Source of the DNA: Sphingomonas sp. Ag1
Lineage (GTDB): Bacteria > Pseudomonadota > Alphaproteobacteria > Sphingomonadales > Sphingomonadaceae
NCBI RefSeq assembly: GCF_000980895.1
Contig: NZ_LAZX01000094.1
Coordinates: forward strand, 1,116,001-1,180,000
Length of the DNA stretch: 64,000 bases
Direction of reading: 5' to 3'
Part shown: in pieces, positions 1 to 8,134 of the stretch
How the letters are laid out: each line of letters begins with the position of its first letter
How positions within the stretch are numbered: the first letter of the stretch is position 1
Program-made: the position numbers and the translations under genes
The notes under the pieces: model-generated
Told to the model about the DNA's origin: nothing
What the model saw: only the letters and a program-made list of their open reading frames with translations
Database searches by the model: none

Positions 1-81
1 ACGTCGGCGGAGATCTTCACCGCCGCGAAGATGGAGCGGACGCGTGCCTTTGTCGGTGCCGTCATCCGGCACGCGGCCTGA
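1..81 (+). CDS. Amino-acid ABC transporter ATP-binding protein, C-terminal end (partial)
   Basis: Frame 1 is open from the first base to a TGA at 79-81 and reads TSAEIFTAAKMERTRAFVGA before the last residues. The EIFTxxxxERTRAF ending is typical of the polar amino-acid ABC transporter ATPases (GlnQ/HisP type); this is known of the family. Only the last 26 residues are here, so Walker motifs cannot be checked. It converges with the FAD dehydrogenase and overlaps its end by 20 bp. An amino-acid importer at this place fits the amino-acid catabolic genes that follow. Confidence 0.6.
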   Translation, partial: TSAEIFTAAKMERTRAFVGAVIRHAA

Positions 82-1204
82 AGGCGTCTAAGGGCGCCGC
101 CATCGGGGGCGCCTTGCCCTGCACCATGCTGGCGATCGCGCGCGCCGCCGCCGGGCCGCCGGTGAAGCCCATCCACGGCACATAGTTCAGGAACACGCCG
201 GGCGCGCCGGGCAGCTCGCCCAGGATCGGCAGCCAGTCATCGGTGCCGTTGACGAAGGCCGCCCAGCTGCGCACCAGTTTCAGCCCGCCGATCGCCGGCA
301 CCGCAGCGCGGGCGAGCGACAGGTTCTGCGCCAGGTTTTCGATATCGACCACCGGCCGCCCCTCCGCGTCGAGCCGCGCCGACCAGCCGCCGCCGATCAA
401 GATGCTGCCCGCGCGCGTCTGCTTCATGGTGAGCTTTTCGCCAGCACTGTAAACGAGATGCTTGATCAGCGGCGCGGCCGGCTCGGTCACGCTCACCTGG
501 ATCGGGAAGGCCTGAACGCCCAGCGTCACGCCCAGCGACTGCGTCAGCGCGCCGCTGGCCGAGCCGGCGGCGATCACGATCCGATCGGCGGTGTAGCGGC
601 CAGTGTCGGTGGTGACGGTATAGGCCCCCGCCTCGCGCCGGAGCGCCGCTGGGCCGCTGTAGCTGGCGATCTGCGCGCCCGCCGCCTGCGCGGCGCGGGC
701 GAAGGCGGGGGCGACCAACATCGGATTGGCCTTCCCCTCGATCGGGCAAAGCGCGCCGCCGATCAGCGATTCGGAAAGATAGGGTGCGTGTTCGCGCAGC
801 GAACGGCTGTCGAGCAGTTCCATCGGCAGCCCGGCAACCCGCTCAACCTGCGCCTTGGCCGCGATCTCCGCCATCTCCGCCTCGGTCGCGCCGACCAGCA
901 GGCCGCCGCCGAAGCCGATTTCGAGATCGGTGCCAAGCTCCGCCTCCAGCGTGCGCCAGATGTCGAGCGACGCCATGTAGAAGGGGATCGCTTGCGCATA
1001 GTTCTGCGCCCATTCCGGGCCGAGATTGCGGAAGGGATCGTGCGGGATCTGGGCGTGAAGGCTCCCGGCATTGGCGCTGCTCGCCAGGCCGCTGAGCCCC
1101 GCCTGTTCGACCAGCGTCACGGCAACGCCATCACGCGCCAGATAATAGGCCGTCGCACATCCGGCGATTCCGCCGCCGACCACGATCACCTCGTCCACGC
1201 GCAT
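62..1204 (-). CDS. FAD-dependent amino-acid dehydrogenase (DadA/HcnC-like, DAO fold)
   Basis: A 380-residue flavoprotein of the D-amino-acid oxidase superfamily. It opens with a Rossmann dinucleotide-binding motif VIVVGGGIAG at residues 5-14, followed by YYLARDG and VTLVEQ, the usual ADP-binding beta-alpha-beta unit. The C-terminal WAAFVNGTDDWLPILGELPG matches the conserved FAD-contacting end of DadA/HcnC-type dehydrogenases. The frame is open to 1252, but the start at 1204 places the Rossmann motif at the normal distance from the N terminus. It is divergent from the DapA-family gene with a shared promoter gap. Members oxidise D-amino acids, D-hydroxyproline or related imino acids to imines and pass electrons to the respiratory chain; the exact substrate cannot be read from sequence. 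Confidence 0.85.
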   Translation of the reverse strand: MRVDEVIVVGGGIAGCATAYYLARDGVAVTLVEQAGLSGLASSANAGSLHAQIPHDPFRNLGPEWAQNYAQAIPFYMASLDIWRTLEAELGTDLEIGFGGGLLVGATEAEMAEIAAKAQVERVAGLPMELLDSRSLREHAPYLSESLIGGALCPIEGKANPMLVAPAFARAAQAAGAQIASYSGPAALRREAGAYTVTTDTGRYTADRIVIAAGSASGALTQSLGVTLGVQAFPIQVSVTEPAAPLIKHLVYSAGEKLTMKQTRAGSILIGGGWSARLDAEGRPVVDIENLAQNLSLARAAVPAIGGLKLVRSWAAFVNGTDDWLPILGELPGAPGVFLNYVPWMGFTGGPAAARAIASMVQGKAPPMAAPLDAFRPRAG

Positions 1205-1270
1205 GCTCCCGTTATTAACCAACACCGTAACGTTCCCATCTTGCCACTGCAAAGTTGGGCGCTATGGTTA

Positions 1271-1290
1271 CAAGTGTTCGCTTATCGCAT
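1271..1290. promoter_or_regulatory. Candidate IclR-type operator in the divergent gap
   Basis: The gap between the FAD dehydrogenase and the DapA-family gene holds CAAGTGTTCGCTTATCGCAT. Positions 1276-1289 match GTTCGYNNNNCGCA, which recurs upstream of other genes of this cluster (5242-5255, 14846-14859, 14865-14878). Binding by the IclR protein encoded at 17390-18163 is inferred. Confidence 0.4.
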
Positions 1291-1340
1291 CGCATGACGA
1301 AAGCATATCCGTCATGCGTCCCCAGACAGAAAGCAGGTTC

Positions 1341-2300
1341 ATGAAGAAATTCCGCGGTAGCTACACCGTCGCGGTCACGCCGTTCTCGACCGATGGCGCC
1401 ACCGTCGATGTGGGCGCGCTTCGCTCCTTCCTCGACTGGCAGATCGACTGCGGCGTGCCCGGCATCATCATGCTGGGCACCACGGGCGAGTTCCTGACCA
1501 TCAGCCGCGAGGAACGCCGCACGATCGTCGAGGAGACGGTGAAGCATGTCGATGGCCGCATGGACGTGCTGGTCGGCACGATGGATGCCTATACGCCCAA
1601 CGCCGTCGCGCACAGCGCAGAGGCGCAGGCGCTGGGCGCCGATGGCCTGATGATCATCCCGCCTTATTATTACACGCCGACCGACGACGAGATCTTCGCC
1701 TATTATCGCGCCATCTGCGACGCGGTCACCGTGCCGATCATGGTGTACAACAATCCGGTGACGTCGAACCGCGACATGAGCGCGGCGCTGATCGCCAGGC
1801 TGACGACCGCGTTCGAGCAGGTCCGCTACATCAAGGAGGCGAGCATGGACGTCGCCCGGGTGTACGACATCGTCGAGGAAACCGGCGGGGTGATGAACGT
1901 GTTCGCCGGCGAGCGTCCGGTGGAAAGCTTCCTGCTAGGCGCGGTCGGCTATGTGAACCCTTACGGCAATTACCTGCCCTATTCGACGACGCGGATGTGG
2001 GAGCTGCTGGAGGAAGGGCGCGTGCGCGATGCCGCCGCGATCCAGCATCTGGTGCACCGCGCCGATCGCATCATCGCGGAGGGCCACCCGACCTATGGCC
2101 ATCAATGCTATTCCAAGGCGCTGGCCGCTGCGGTCGGCCATCCAGTCGGCGATGTGCGCCAGCCGCTGACGACCTTCGCCAGCCTGGGGGATGAGGGCAA
2201 GCAGAAGCTGGCCGCGATCCTCGCGATCTTCGAGGAGATCGACGCGCTGATGAAGGACATTGACGCGCGCAAGACCGACACCGTCGGGACCGCCGCGTGA
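1341..2300 (+). CDS. DapA-family (dihydrodipicolinate synthase/N-acetylneuraminate lyase) aldolase or deaminase
   Basis: A 319-residue class I aldolase of the DHDPS/NAL family, a TIM barrel that forms a Schiff base with 2-oxo acids. Visible hallmarks are GTTGEF near residue 47, PPYYYTP at 107-113, the catalytic tyrosine in MVYNNP (Tyr136) and the Schiff-base lysine in YIKEAS (Lys165). The frame is open further upstream, but ATG 1341 gives the family N terminus (MKKFRGSYTVAVTPF) and length. In hydroxyproline degradation a member of this family deaminates 1-pyrroline-4-hydroxy-2-carboxylate after a DadA-like dehydrogenase; the divergent FAD dehydrogenase makes that role plausible but unproven. 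True lysine biosynthetic DapA is less likely in this setting. The stop overlaps the next gene's start. Confidence 0.85.
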   Translation: MKKFRGSYTVAVTPFSTDGATVDVGALRSFLDWQIDCGVPGIIMLGTTGEFLTISREERRTIVEETVKHVDGRMDVLVGTMDAYTPNAVAHSAEAQALGADGLMIIPPYYYTPTDDEIFAYYRAICDAVTVPIMVYNNPVTSNRDMSAALIARLTTAFEQVRYIKEASMDVARVYDIVEETGGVMNVFAGERPVESFLLGAVGYVNPYGNYLPYSTTRMWELLEEGRVRDAAAIQHLVHRADRIIAEGHPTYGHQCYSKALAAAVGHPVGDVRQPLTTFASLGDEGKQKLAAILAIFEEIDALMKDIDARKTDTVGTAA

Positions 2301-3406
2301 GCGAGACGCCCGTCCTCTTCACGCCCTTTGCGTGCCGGGGCGTGGCGTTCCGCAACCGCATCATCCTGTCGCCGATGTGCCAATATGTCGCGCAGGACGG
2401 GCACGTCACCGACTGGCACCGTGCCCACCATGCGCGGCTCGCGCTGGGGGGCGTGGGCGGCGCGCTGGTCGAGGCGACGGGCGTCACGGCGGACGGGCGC
2501 ATCACGCCCGGGTGCCTTGGCATCTGGTCCGACGATCATGTCGCCGGGCTGTCGACGATCACCAGGCTGTACCACGATCATGGTGCCGCCGTCGGCATCC
2601 AGCTGGCCCATGCCGGCCGCAAAGCGAGCGCAGAGGTGCCGTGGGACGGGGCGCAGCCGATCGACCCGGCGGACCCGCGCGCGTGGCAGAGGGTAGCGCC
2701 GAGCGCGCTGCCGTTCCTCGATGGCTGGCCGACGCCGCATGCGCTAAGCGAGGATGAGATTGCCGGCGTCATCGATGCGTTCGCTGCCGCTGCGCAGCGC
2801 GCGGTCGCTGCTGGCTTCGATTTCGTCGAGGTGCATGGCGCGCACGGCTATCTGATCCACAGCTTCGTCTCGCCGCTGAGCAACCAGCGGAGCGACAGCT
2901 GGGGCGGCGACGAGGCCGGGCGGTTCCGGCTGCCGCTGGAGATCGTGCGGCGGCTGCGCGCCGAGCTGCCCGAGGGCATGCCGATCTTCTATCGCCTGTC
3001 GCTGTTCGACGGCGTCGACGGCGGGCTGACGGTCGATGACATGGTGCGGCTGGCAGCGGCGCTGCGCGCGGCGGGGGTCGACGTGGTCGACTGTTCGTCG
3101 GGCGGCGTACGCGGCAGCTCGGGCGTGGCCGATGCCCCTCCCTCCCCCGGCTATCTCGTGCCCCATGCAGGGCGCATCCGTGCCGAAGGCGGCGTCGCGA
3201 GCATGGCGGTGGGGCTGATCGTCACGCCCGAAATTGCCGAGCAGGCGATCGCGTCGGGCAGTGCCGATCTGGTCGCGATCGGGCGCGAATTGCTGGCCGA
3301 CAGCAACTTTGCCTATCGCGCCGCGGCCGAGCTGGGGATGGAGCGGCCCAATGCGGTGTTCCCGCGTAACTACGCCTTCTTCCTGGAGCGTCGGCGGTAT
3401 CGCTGA
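2297..3406 (+). CDS. NADH:flavin oxidoreductase, old yellow enzyme family (YqjM/NamA class)
   Basis: A 369-residue FMN enzyme with a TIM-barrel OYE fold. The N-terminal NRIILSPMCQY carries the cysteine that marks the YqjM/NamA class, HAGRKAS contacts flavin, and VHGAHGYLIHSFVSP plus SDSWGG are family signatures. The start is a GTG whose last two bases are the first two of the preceding TGA, so it is translationally coupled to the DapA-family gene. Such enzymes reduce activated C=C or C=N bonds with NAD(P)H. Its coupling to an amino-acid lyase suggests it reduces an unsaturated or imine intermediate of that pathway, which is inference. A terminator hairpin follows. Confidence 0.88.
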   Translation: MSETPVLFTPFACRGVAFRNRIILSPMCQYVAQDGHVTDWHRAHHARLALGGVGGALVEATGVTADGRITPGCLGIWSDDHVAGLSTITRLYHDHGAAVGIQLAHAGRKASAEVPWDGAQPIDPADPRAWQRVAPSALPFLDGWPTPHALSEDEIAGVIDAFAAAAQRAVAAGFDFVEVHGAHGYLIHSFVSPLSNQRSDSWGGDEAGRFRLPLEIVRRLRAELPEGMPIFYRLSLFDGVDGGLTVDDMVRLAAALRAAGVDVVDCSSGGVRGSSGVADAPPSPGYLVPHAGRIRAEGGVASMAVGLIVTPEIAEQAIASGSADLVAIGRELLADSNFAYRAAAELGMERPNAVFPRNYAFFLERRRYR

Positions 3407-3427
3407 GATCGCTTAACCGACAAGGAA

Positions 3428-3458
3428 ACGCCCGCGTCGCCCCTGGCAGCGCGGGCGT
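3428..3458 (+). terminator. Rho-independent-type terminator after the OYE gene
   Basis: ACGCCCGCG (3428-3436) pairs with CGCGGGCGT (3450-3458) around a 13-nt loop and is followed by a T-rich stretch (TCTTCGTTT). It lies 22 bp after the stop codon. Confidence 0.7.
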
Positions 3459-3472
3459 CTTCGTTTCGTCCC

Positions 3473-3501
3473 GAGCCCCGCCGGTATTACCGACGGGGCT
3501 C
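3473..3501 (-). terminator. Hairpin ending the convergent DUF885 transcript
   Basis: GAGCCCCG (3473-3480) pairs with CGGGGCTC (3494-3501). It sits just past the minus-strand stop codon at 3508 and next to the plus-strand terminator, so the short gap ends both convergent transcripts. The T-run on the minus strand is weak. Confidence 0.5.
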
Positions 3502-3507
3502 CGGCGA

Positions 3508-5190
3508 TCAGCGCATCGTGCGAACCTGATCGTCCTTGCCGGTCATTTCCCAGCGGATCAGCGCGATCGGGATGATACCCGACTGGATGAAGCGATCATG
3601 GAATTTGGTCAGATCGAAATCGTCGCCCTTGGCCAGCCGCTCCTCGGCCAGCAATTGTTCGAGCTGAACCTTCCCGAAATAATAGTTCATGCCAAGTCCC
3701 GGCTGACGCAGGTAGAGCGCCATGTCGTAGATCGCGGTGTCGTCGGTCTTTTCCATCCAGCGCGGGGTGCGACCGGAGAGTGACTCGAGCGCCTGGTCGA
3801 ACGTCCATTCATTCGCCTGCGCCAGCAGCTCCGCCTTTAGCCGTGCGCCGCGATTGGCCTGCAGCACATAATGGATCTCACGCGCCTTGGGCCGATCGTC
3901 GAGCCAGCCGGACTGGAGCAGCATTTCCTCCAGATAGAAGGCCCAGCCCTCCAGCCGTCCGCTGTCGATGAACCCAAGTCGCTCGTCGCCGCGGATCGGC
4001 CGGGTGTCGCGCTTGCGATAGGCGCTGTCGAAGATGTGCCCCGGCAGGTTGTGCGCGCGCAGGCTGCGCGGATCGCGATCCTCCGCCTCGCGGAAGAAGT
4101 TGCGGTCGATCGGCGCGTCGAACGGCCCCGGCACCGCGGGGTCCTGGTTGGCGGGCATGACATAGGGGCCCTCGGGCGGCGGCACCGTCAGCCAGTCGGG
4201 CACGGTCATGATCCGTCGTTCCTTCAGGAAGCGCAGCAGATCCTCATCCGCCTCACGCCGAAGCGCCTCGAACCCCTCGAGCGACGTCACCGGCGCCGGC
4301 ATCGGCGTCGCCTTATGCTCATGTTCCTCAAGCGCGAGGAAGGCCATGCTGCGTTCCCATTCGCGTTCGCCCAGCGCCTTCAGCTCGGCGAAGGTCCACG
4401 GCATCAGCATGACATTCTTGATGTACCAATCGAAGTCCGCAACGCCGATGCCGGCATGCTGCTTCACCCGCGGCTTTTCGGCGCGCAGCCATGCCGCGAA
4501 GTCGCTCGAGGCCTTTTCTGCGGCACGCGCCGGGCCGACCAACTCTGGGTGATGCTTCGCCAGATCGCGCGCCATCCGGCCATAGACGCGCGTCTCAATA
4601 TCATGGTGCATGATGCCGAGGTCGATCAGGTCGCCGCGCGCATCGGTCAGCGTCAGGCGCGCATTGGCCAGGATCGTCGGCGTTGCCCGCAACTGCGCCG
4701 CAAATGTCGCCTTTGCGGCCGCGTCGGTGATCGGCAGCTTGGGCGGGGAAAAAGCGGTCTTCACCTTCGGTCCCCAGCCAAGGTCGAGCGTCGACCACCA
4801 GCTTGGGTCGCGCGCCCACGGGCGCAGGACGCGGTGTTCGAAATCGACCCCGCGCATTTCGGCAAGCGCCAGCATCAGGTCGGCGCGCTGCGGGATCGGC
4901 CACGCCTTGTCATCAATCGCGCCGATCTGAGCGACCGCACGCTGCGCCGCCTGCTGCCGCGCGGCCATCGCCGCTTCGGACACGTCGGGCACATGGTTGC
5001 GGACGGTGAAGTCCACGTTCTTGCGCGCCTGCTGATAGAGCGCGACCAGACCGTCATGCGTGCGCACGCTGCCTGTCGGCGTCGTCATGGATGGCGCGGC
5101 CTGAAGCGCCGCGGGAGCCGCGATAGCTGGGGCGAGCGGCACCATCAGCGCCAGCGACGCGCTCATCATTCCCCGGAACATTCTATTCAT
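3508..5190 (-). CDS. Exported DUF885 family protein (paralogue 1, degenerate metal motif)
   Basis: A 560-residue protein starting at ATG 5190 with a good upstream GGGAGGGG and an N-terminal signal peptide (MNRMFRGMMSASLALM then a run of Ala/Pro to about residue 25). The frame is open to 5256 but the extra residues lack a ribosome site. DUF885 proteins are putative metallopeptidases, and intact members carry HEAxPGH followed by EGW. Here the first motif reads AHNLPGH (codons 4036-4056), so the Glu is lost and the first His is shifted, while RLEGWAFYLEE and the C-terminal LIRWEMTG are kept. It is divergent from the deacetylase across a perfect palindrome. Exported peptide processing or binding is inferred. 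Confidence 0.85.
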   Translation of the reverse strand: MNRMFRGMMSASLALMVPLAPAIAAPAALQAAPSMTTPTGSVRTHDGLVALYQQARKNVDFTVRNHVPDVSEAAMAARQQAAQRAVAQIGAIDDKAWPIPQRADLMLALAEMRGVDFEHRVLRPWARDPSWWSTLDLGWGPKVKTAFSPPKLPITDAAAKATFAAQLRATPTILANARLTLTDARGDLIDLGIMHHDIETRVYGRMARDLAKHHPELVGPARAAEKASSDFAAWLRAEKPRVKQHAGIGVADFDWYIKNVMLMPWTFAELKALGEREWERSMAFLALEEHEHKATPMPAPVTSLEGFEALRREADEDLLRFLKERRIMTVPDWLTVPPPEGPYVMPANQDPAVPGPFDAPIDRNFFREAEDRDPRSLRAHNLPGHIFDSAYRKRDTRPIRGDERLGFIDSGRLEGWAFYLEEMLLQSGWLDDRPKAREIHYVLQANRGARLKAELLAQANEWTFDQALESLSGRTPRWMEKTDDTAIYDMALYLRQPGLGMNYYFGKVQLEQLLAEERLAKGDDFDLTKFHDRFIQSGIIPIALIRWEMTGKDDQVRTMR

Positions 5191-5230
5191 CAAACCCCTC
5201 CCTTGTCCGCCAACCGAAACACGATCACAG

Positions 5231-5255
5231 TGCGAACGCAAGTTCGCATGGCGCA
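5231..5255. promoter_or_regulatory. Perfect palindromic operator with overlapping GTTCGC-GGCGCA element
   Basis: TGCGAAC GCAA GTTCGCA at 5231-5248 is a perfect 7-bp inverted repeat with a 4-bp spacer, centred 49 bp from the DUF885 start and 37 bp from the deacetylase start. Positions 5242-5255 read GTTCGCATGGCGCA, nearly identical to GTTCGCAAGGCGCA at 14846-14859 upstream of the receptor operon. It is the best candidate for the site of the IclR regulator encoded in the cluster. Confidence 0.6.
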
Positions 5256-5276
5256 TTTAAGTGAGAAGGATCGGCG

Positions 5277-6185
5277 ATGCAGGATGCCAAGCCGTGGATG
5301 ATCCCGCAGGACGAGTTACGTTCGCTGATCAACCGCGTACGCGCGGGACGAACGTTGCAGCCCGCATCATGGCCGGACGGGGCGCGCTTCGCCGTCGCGC
5401 TGTCGTTCGACTGCGATCATGAATCGTTCGAGATCGGCGCCGGCGGGCGTGCGATCGGGCGCCTCGCCTGGGGCGAGTTCGGGCGAAGGGTGGGCCTGCC
5501 GCGCGTGCTGGACGTGCTGCGTCGTCATGACGTGCCGGCAAGCTTCTTCATGCCTGCGCTGTGCGCCATCCTTGATCCGGACGAGACGCGTGGGCTGATC
5601 GGCGCGGGTCACGAGGTCGGCATGCATGGCTGGGTGCATGAGAATAACAGCCTGCTCGACGCGGCGACCGAGCGCGAGTTGATGCTGCGCGCGCATGACG
5701 TGCTCACCCCGCTGATCGGGTCGCCGCCGGTCGGCTTCCGCTCCGCCAACTGGGACCTGTCACCCAACACGATCGCGATCGTCGCGGAAATGGGGCTGCT
5801 GTACGACAGTTCGCTGATGGCGGACGAGGTCCCGTACGAGCTGCTGCTCGACGGGCGGGCCACGGGGGTCGTCGAGATACCGGTCGAATGGCTGCGCGAC
5901 GATGCCGTCTACATGATGTTCAACCGGACGCCCGCCACCCGCCCGTGGATGACCCCTGACGACGTCTATTCAATCTTCAAACGCGAGCTGGAAGCCGCGG
6001 CGGTCGAGGGCAGCGTGTTCCAGCTGGTCATGCACCCCTTCGTCATTGGCTACCGATCGCGCATCTGGATATTGGAGGCGCTGATCGAGGCGGCGAAGGA
6101 TCTGGGCGGCGCGTGGTTCGCCACCCATGCCGACATCGCGCGCTGGGTGCGCGACGCCGGCGGGCTGGGCGGCCGGGGCGAATAG
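5277..6185 (+). CDS. Polysaccharide deacetylase family protein (NodB/PuuE-like)
   Basis: A 302-residue cytoplasmic protein without a signal peptide, of the NodB-homology metal-dependent deacetylase family. ALSFDCDHE near residues 40-48 is the first metal-binding motif (usual TFDDG replaced by FDCDHE), and GHEVGMHGWVHENN holds the HxxxH-type metal ligands. The FRSANWDLSPNTI motif and a late MHPF complete the fold. The FDCDHE form is common in the PuuE/imidase-like branch, which opens cyclic amides rather than sugars; either reading is possible. AGAAGGA precedes the ATG. It is divergent from DUF885 paralogue 1 and converges with paralogue 2. Its place among amino-acid genes favours an amide or imide substrate. 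Confidence 0.8.
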   Translation: MQDAKPWMIPQDELRSLINRVRAGRTLQPASWPDGARFAVALSFDCDHESFEIGAGGRAIGRLAWGEFGRRVGLPRVLDVLRRHDVPASFFMPALCAILDPDETRGLIGAGHEVGMHGWVHENNSLLDAATERELMLRAHDVLTPLIGSPPVGFRSANWDLSPNTIAIVAEMGLLYDSSLMADEVPYELLLDGRATGVVEIPVEWLRDDAVYMMFNRTPATRPWMTPDDVYSIFKRELEAAAVEGSVFQLVMHPFVIGYRSRIWILEALIEAAKDLGGAWFATHADIARWVRDAGGLGGRGE

Positions 6186-6206
6186 CCACCGGCTGCCCTT
6201 CATCGG

Positions 6207-7844
6207 TTACGGCTTGATCCCCAGCTTTTCGAGTTCGTCGGTCTTGCCCAGCATTTCCCAGCGGATCAGCGACAGCGGGATCATCCCGTGGCGGTTCAGG
6301 CCGTCGAAGAATTCGCGCGGACGGAATTGCTGGCCGCGATCCTCCGCCATTTCGGTCAGCAGCCGCTCGACCATCGCCTTGCCGGTGATGTAGCTGGGGC
6401 CGTAGCCCGGCAGCCGCAGGTACATCTGCTGTTCAAAGCCGAGCAGCGGCAGCGTCGGCGACATATAGCCGTTGGGCGTGCGCGCGACCTGCATGTCCAT
6501 CGCCGCCTTCAGGTCGATCATGTTGGCCTGCGCATACAGCGAGGCGAGGCCACGCGCGGCGCGCTGCGCCTGCATGATCCACACGAATTCGCGCGACCGA
6601 GGCTCATCGTCGAACAGCCCGGCGTGGAGCATCAGTTCCTCGACCGCAGTCGCCATGCCTTCCGAGCGGTTGAGCCACACATTGTACAGCAGGGGCCCGC
6701 GGCGCACCTCGCTCGGGTGCGGATCGGCCTGCATCATGCGCAGGTCCCACCAGTGATAATAATGCGTCCACAGCGTCATCGGCGCGCGGTGCATCACGAT
6801 GTGGAAGAAGTTCTGCTTTTCCGGCGGGACATAGCTGCCCACCCGCTTCATCAGCTCCGGTTCCATATAGTCCCGGATGGTCAGGATGTCCTTGTCCTTC
6901 AGGAACTGCATGTACTTGCGCACCGATGCGGCGGCGAGCGCGTCATATTCCTGCGGGGTGGAGGCGCCGACCAGCTGCGGCAGGTTGCGATTGCGCTGTT
7001 CCTCCATGCGCAAGGCGGCGTGCGAGCGATCCAGCTCGCGCTGCATGATCGCGACCTCGTCGGCCCAGGTGAGCGTCGACAGCTGAACGTTCTTCAGGAA
7101 CCAGTTGTAATTCTCGATGCCAACGCCCGACGGGCCGGTCTTGCGCGGCGCCTCGGCCTTCACCCAGGCGATGAAGCTGCGCGTGGCGGTCGCGGCATCG
7201 CTGACGGCGCGCACCAGCTTCGGATCGCCGCCGGCAACCTTGCGCTGAAGGTCGTCGAGCGCCTCCTGCTGGCCGCCCAGCGTGACGAGGCTCGCGGTCC
7301 ACAGGTCGCGGGCGTTGCCGGTCAGGTTGACGCGCGCCTGGCGCAGCAGCTCGGGGATATGCGCCAGCTCGCCCGCCAACTTCTTCGACGCGGCGGCATC
7401 GAGCGGGAAGCTGTAGGTCCATAGTTCGACCGGCATCGGGTGGACCGGGCCTTCGTGCGCGGGCGTATCGCTCTGCGCCGCCCAGACGGAAAGGTACCAG
7501 GCGGGGTCACGTTCCCACGGCTTCGCGACGCGCAGGTCGAAATCGAGGCCGTTCATCTCCGCGCGGATGATCTCGCGATCGACCTTCTGCGACACGGTCC
7601 AGCCGGTGGTGGGCAGCGCGTCGAGCCGGGCACGAAGCTGCTTCAGCCCCGCCGCCTGCCGCGCCAGCGCGGGGGCGCTGTAATCCGTCGCGCCGTTCTT
7701 CACCTCGCCAAGCTGCAGCGTGCGCCAGTCGCGGAACACGCTCTCCAGCGTGTCGTGCCGTACCTGCGCCGCCAGCGGGGTCGGCACGGCGAGCGCCGCC
7801 ATCGTCCCCATCATCGCCGCCGCCAGCAACAAACCATGTTTCAT
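6207..7844 (-). CDS. Exported DUF885 family protein (paralogue 2, metal motif absent)
   Basis: A 545-residue protein with a clear signal peptide (MKHGLLLAAAMMGTMAALAV to AAQ near residue 26) and GGAAGGGG before the ATG. It aligns with the other DUF885 proteins here through KPWERDPAWYL, the NYNWFLKNVQL block, the LPGYGPSYITGK block and the C-terminal LSLIRWEMLG. The HEAxPGH region is replaced by an unrelated stretch (MHRAPMTLWTHYYHWWD) and the usual EGW reads EGM. It therefore lacks the expected metal site and may be a binding or structural homologue, or use other ligands. It is divergent from paralogue 3 across a gap with two operator-like elements. Confidence 0.82.
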   Translation of the reverse strand: MKHGLLLAAAMMGTMAALAVPTPLAAQVRHDTLESVFRDWRTLQLGEVKNGATDYSAPALARQAAGLKQLRARLDALPTTGWTVSQKVDREIIRAEMNGLDFDLRVAKPWERDPAWYLSVWAAQSDTPAHEGPVHPMPVELWTYSFPLDAAASKKLAGELAHIPELLRQARVNLTGNARDLWTASLVTLGGQQEALDDLQRKVAGGDPKLVRAVSDAATATRSFIAWVKAEAPRKTGPSGVGIENYNWFLKNVQLSTLTWADEVAIMQRELDRSHAALRMEEQRNRNLPQLVGASTPQEYDALAAASVRKYMQFLKDKDILTIRDYMEPELMKRVGSYVPPEKQNFFHIVMHRAPMTLWTHYYHWWDLRMMQADPHPSEVRRGPLLYNVWLNRSEGMATAVEELMLHAGLFDDEPRSREFVWIMQAQRAARGLASLYAQANMIDLKAAMDMQVARTPNGYMSPTLPLLGFEQQMYLRLPGYGPSYITGKAMVERLLTEMAEDRGQQFRPREFFDGLNRHGMIPLSLIRWEMLGKTDELEKLGIKP

Positions 7845-7955
7845 CTACCATCCCCTTCCCGCGCGGTACCGGGCACCCGCCGGTCATCCATCAGGCGCAC
7901 CGGCATCTTGCCTTTGCCGGCCATGACACAGCAGCAGTGGTCACACCAGACACTA

Positions 7956-8058
7956 TGTGCGCACAGCGGCTATGTGTTCGCCTGATGATATCTTTCTTGA
8001 CAGTTCGGATGCCCCCACACGATAGTACGCACAGAGAGCAGGATGTTCGCTGAGCGAC
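7956..8058. promoter_or_regulatory. Two operator-like elements in the DUF885 divergent promoter gap
   Basis: The 290-bp gap between two divergent DUF885 genes holds two related elements. The first has TGTGCGCACA (7956-7965, a perfect palindrome), 9 bp, then TGTTCGC (7975-7981). The second has TACGCACA (8026-8033), 10 bp, then TGTTCGC (8044-8050). The second continues as GTTCGCTGAGCGAC, close to the GTTCGYNNNNCGCA element elsewhere. Two sites in one gap suggest control of both genes. Confidence 0.45.
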
Positions 8059-8134
8059 CACGGTTGGATCGGCGCCCGGACCTGCCGACGTGCACACTGC
8101 GCGAAGCAACAAGATGCTAAAAGGAGTCGATGCC

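Noticed and set aside
1203-1340. N-terminal extension of the DapA-family protein
   Set aside because: Overlaps the promoter gap and operator; the family start is at 1341.
3871-5301. Long plus-strand frame opposite DUF885 paralogue 1
   Set aside because: Arg/His-rich sequence without motifs, antisense to a clear gene; an effect of high GC.
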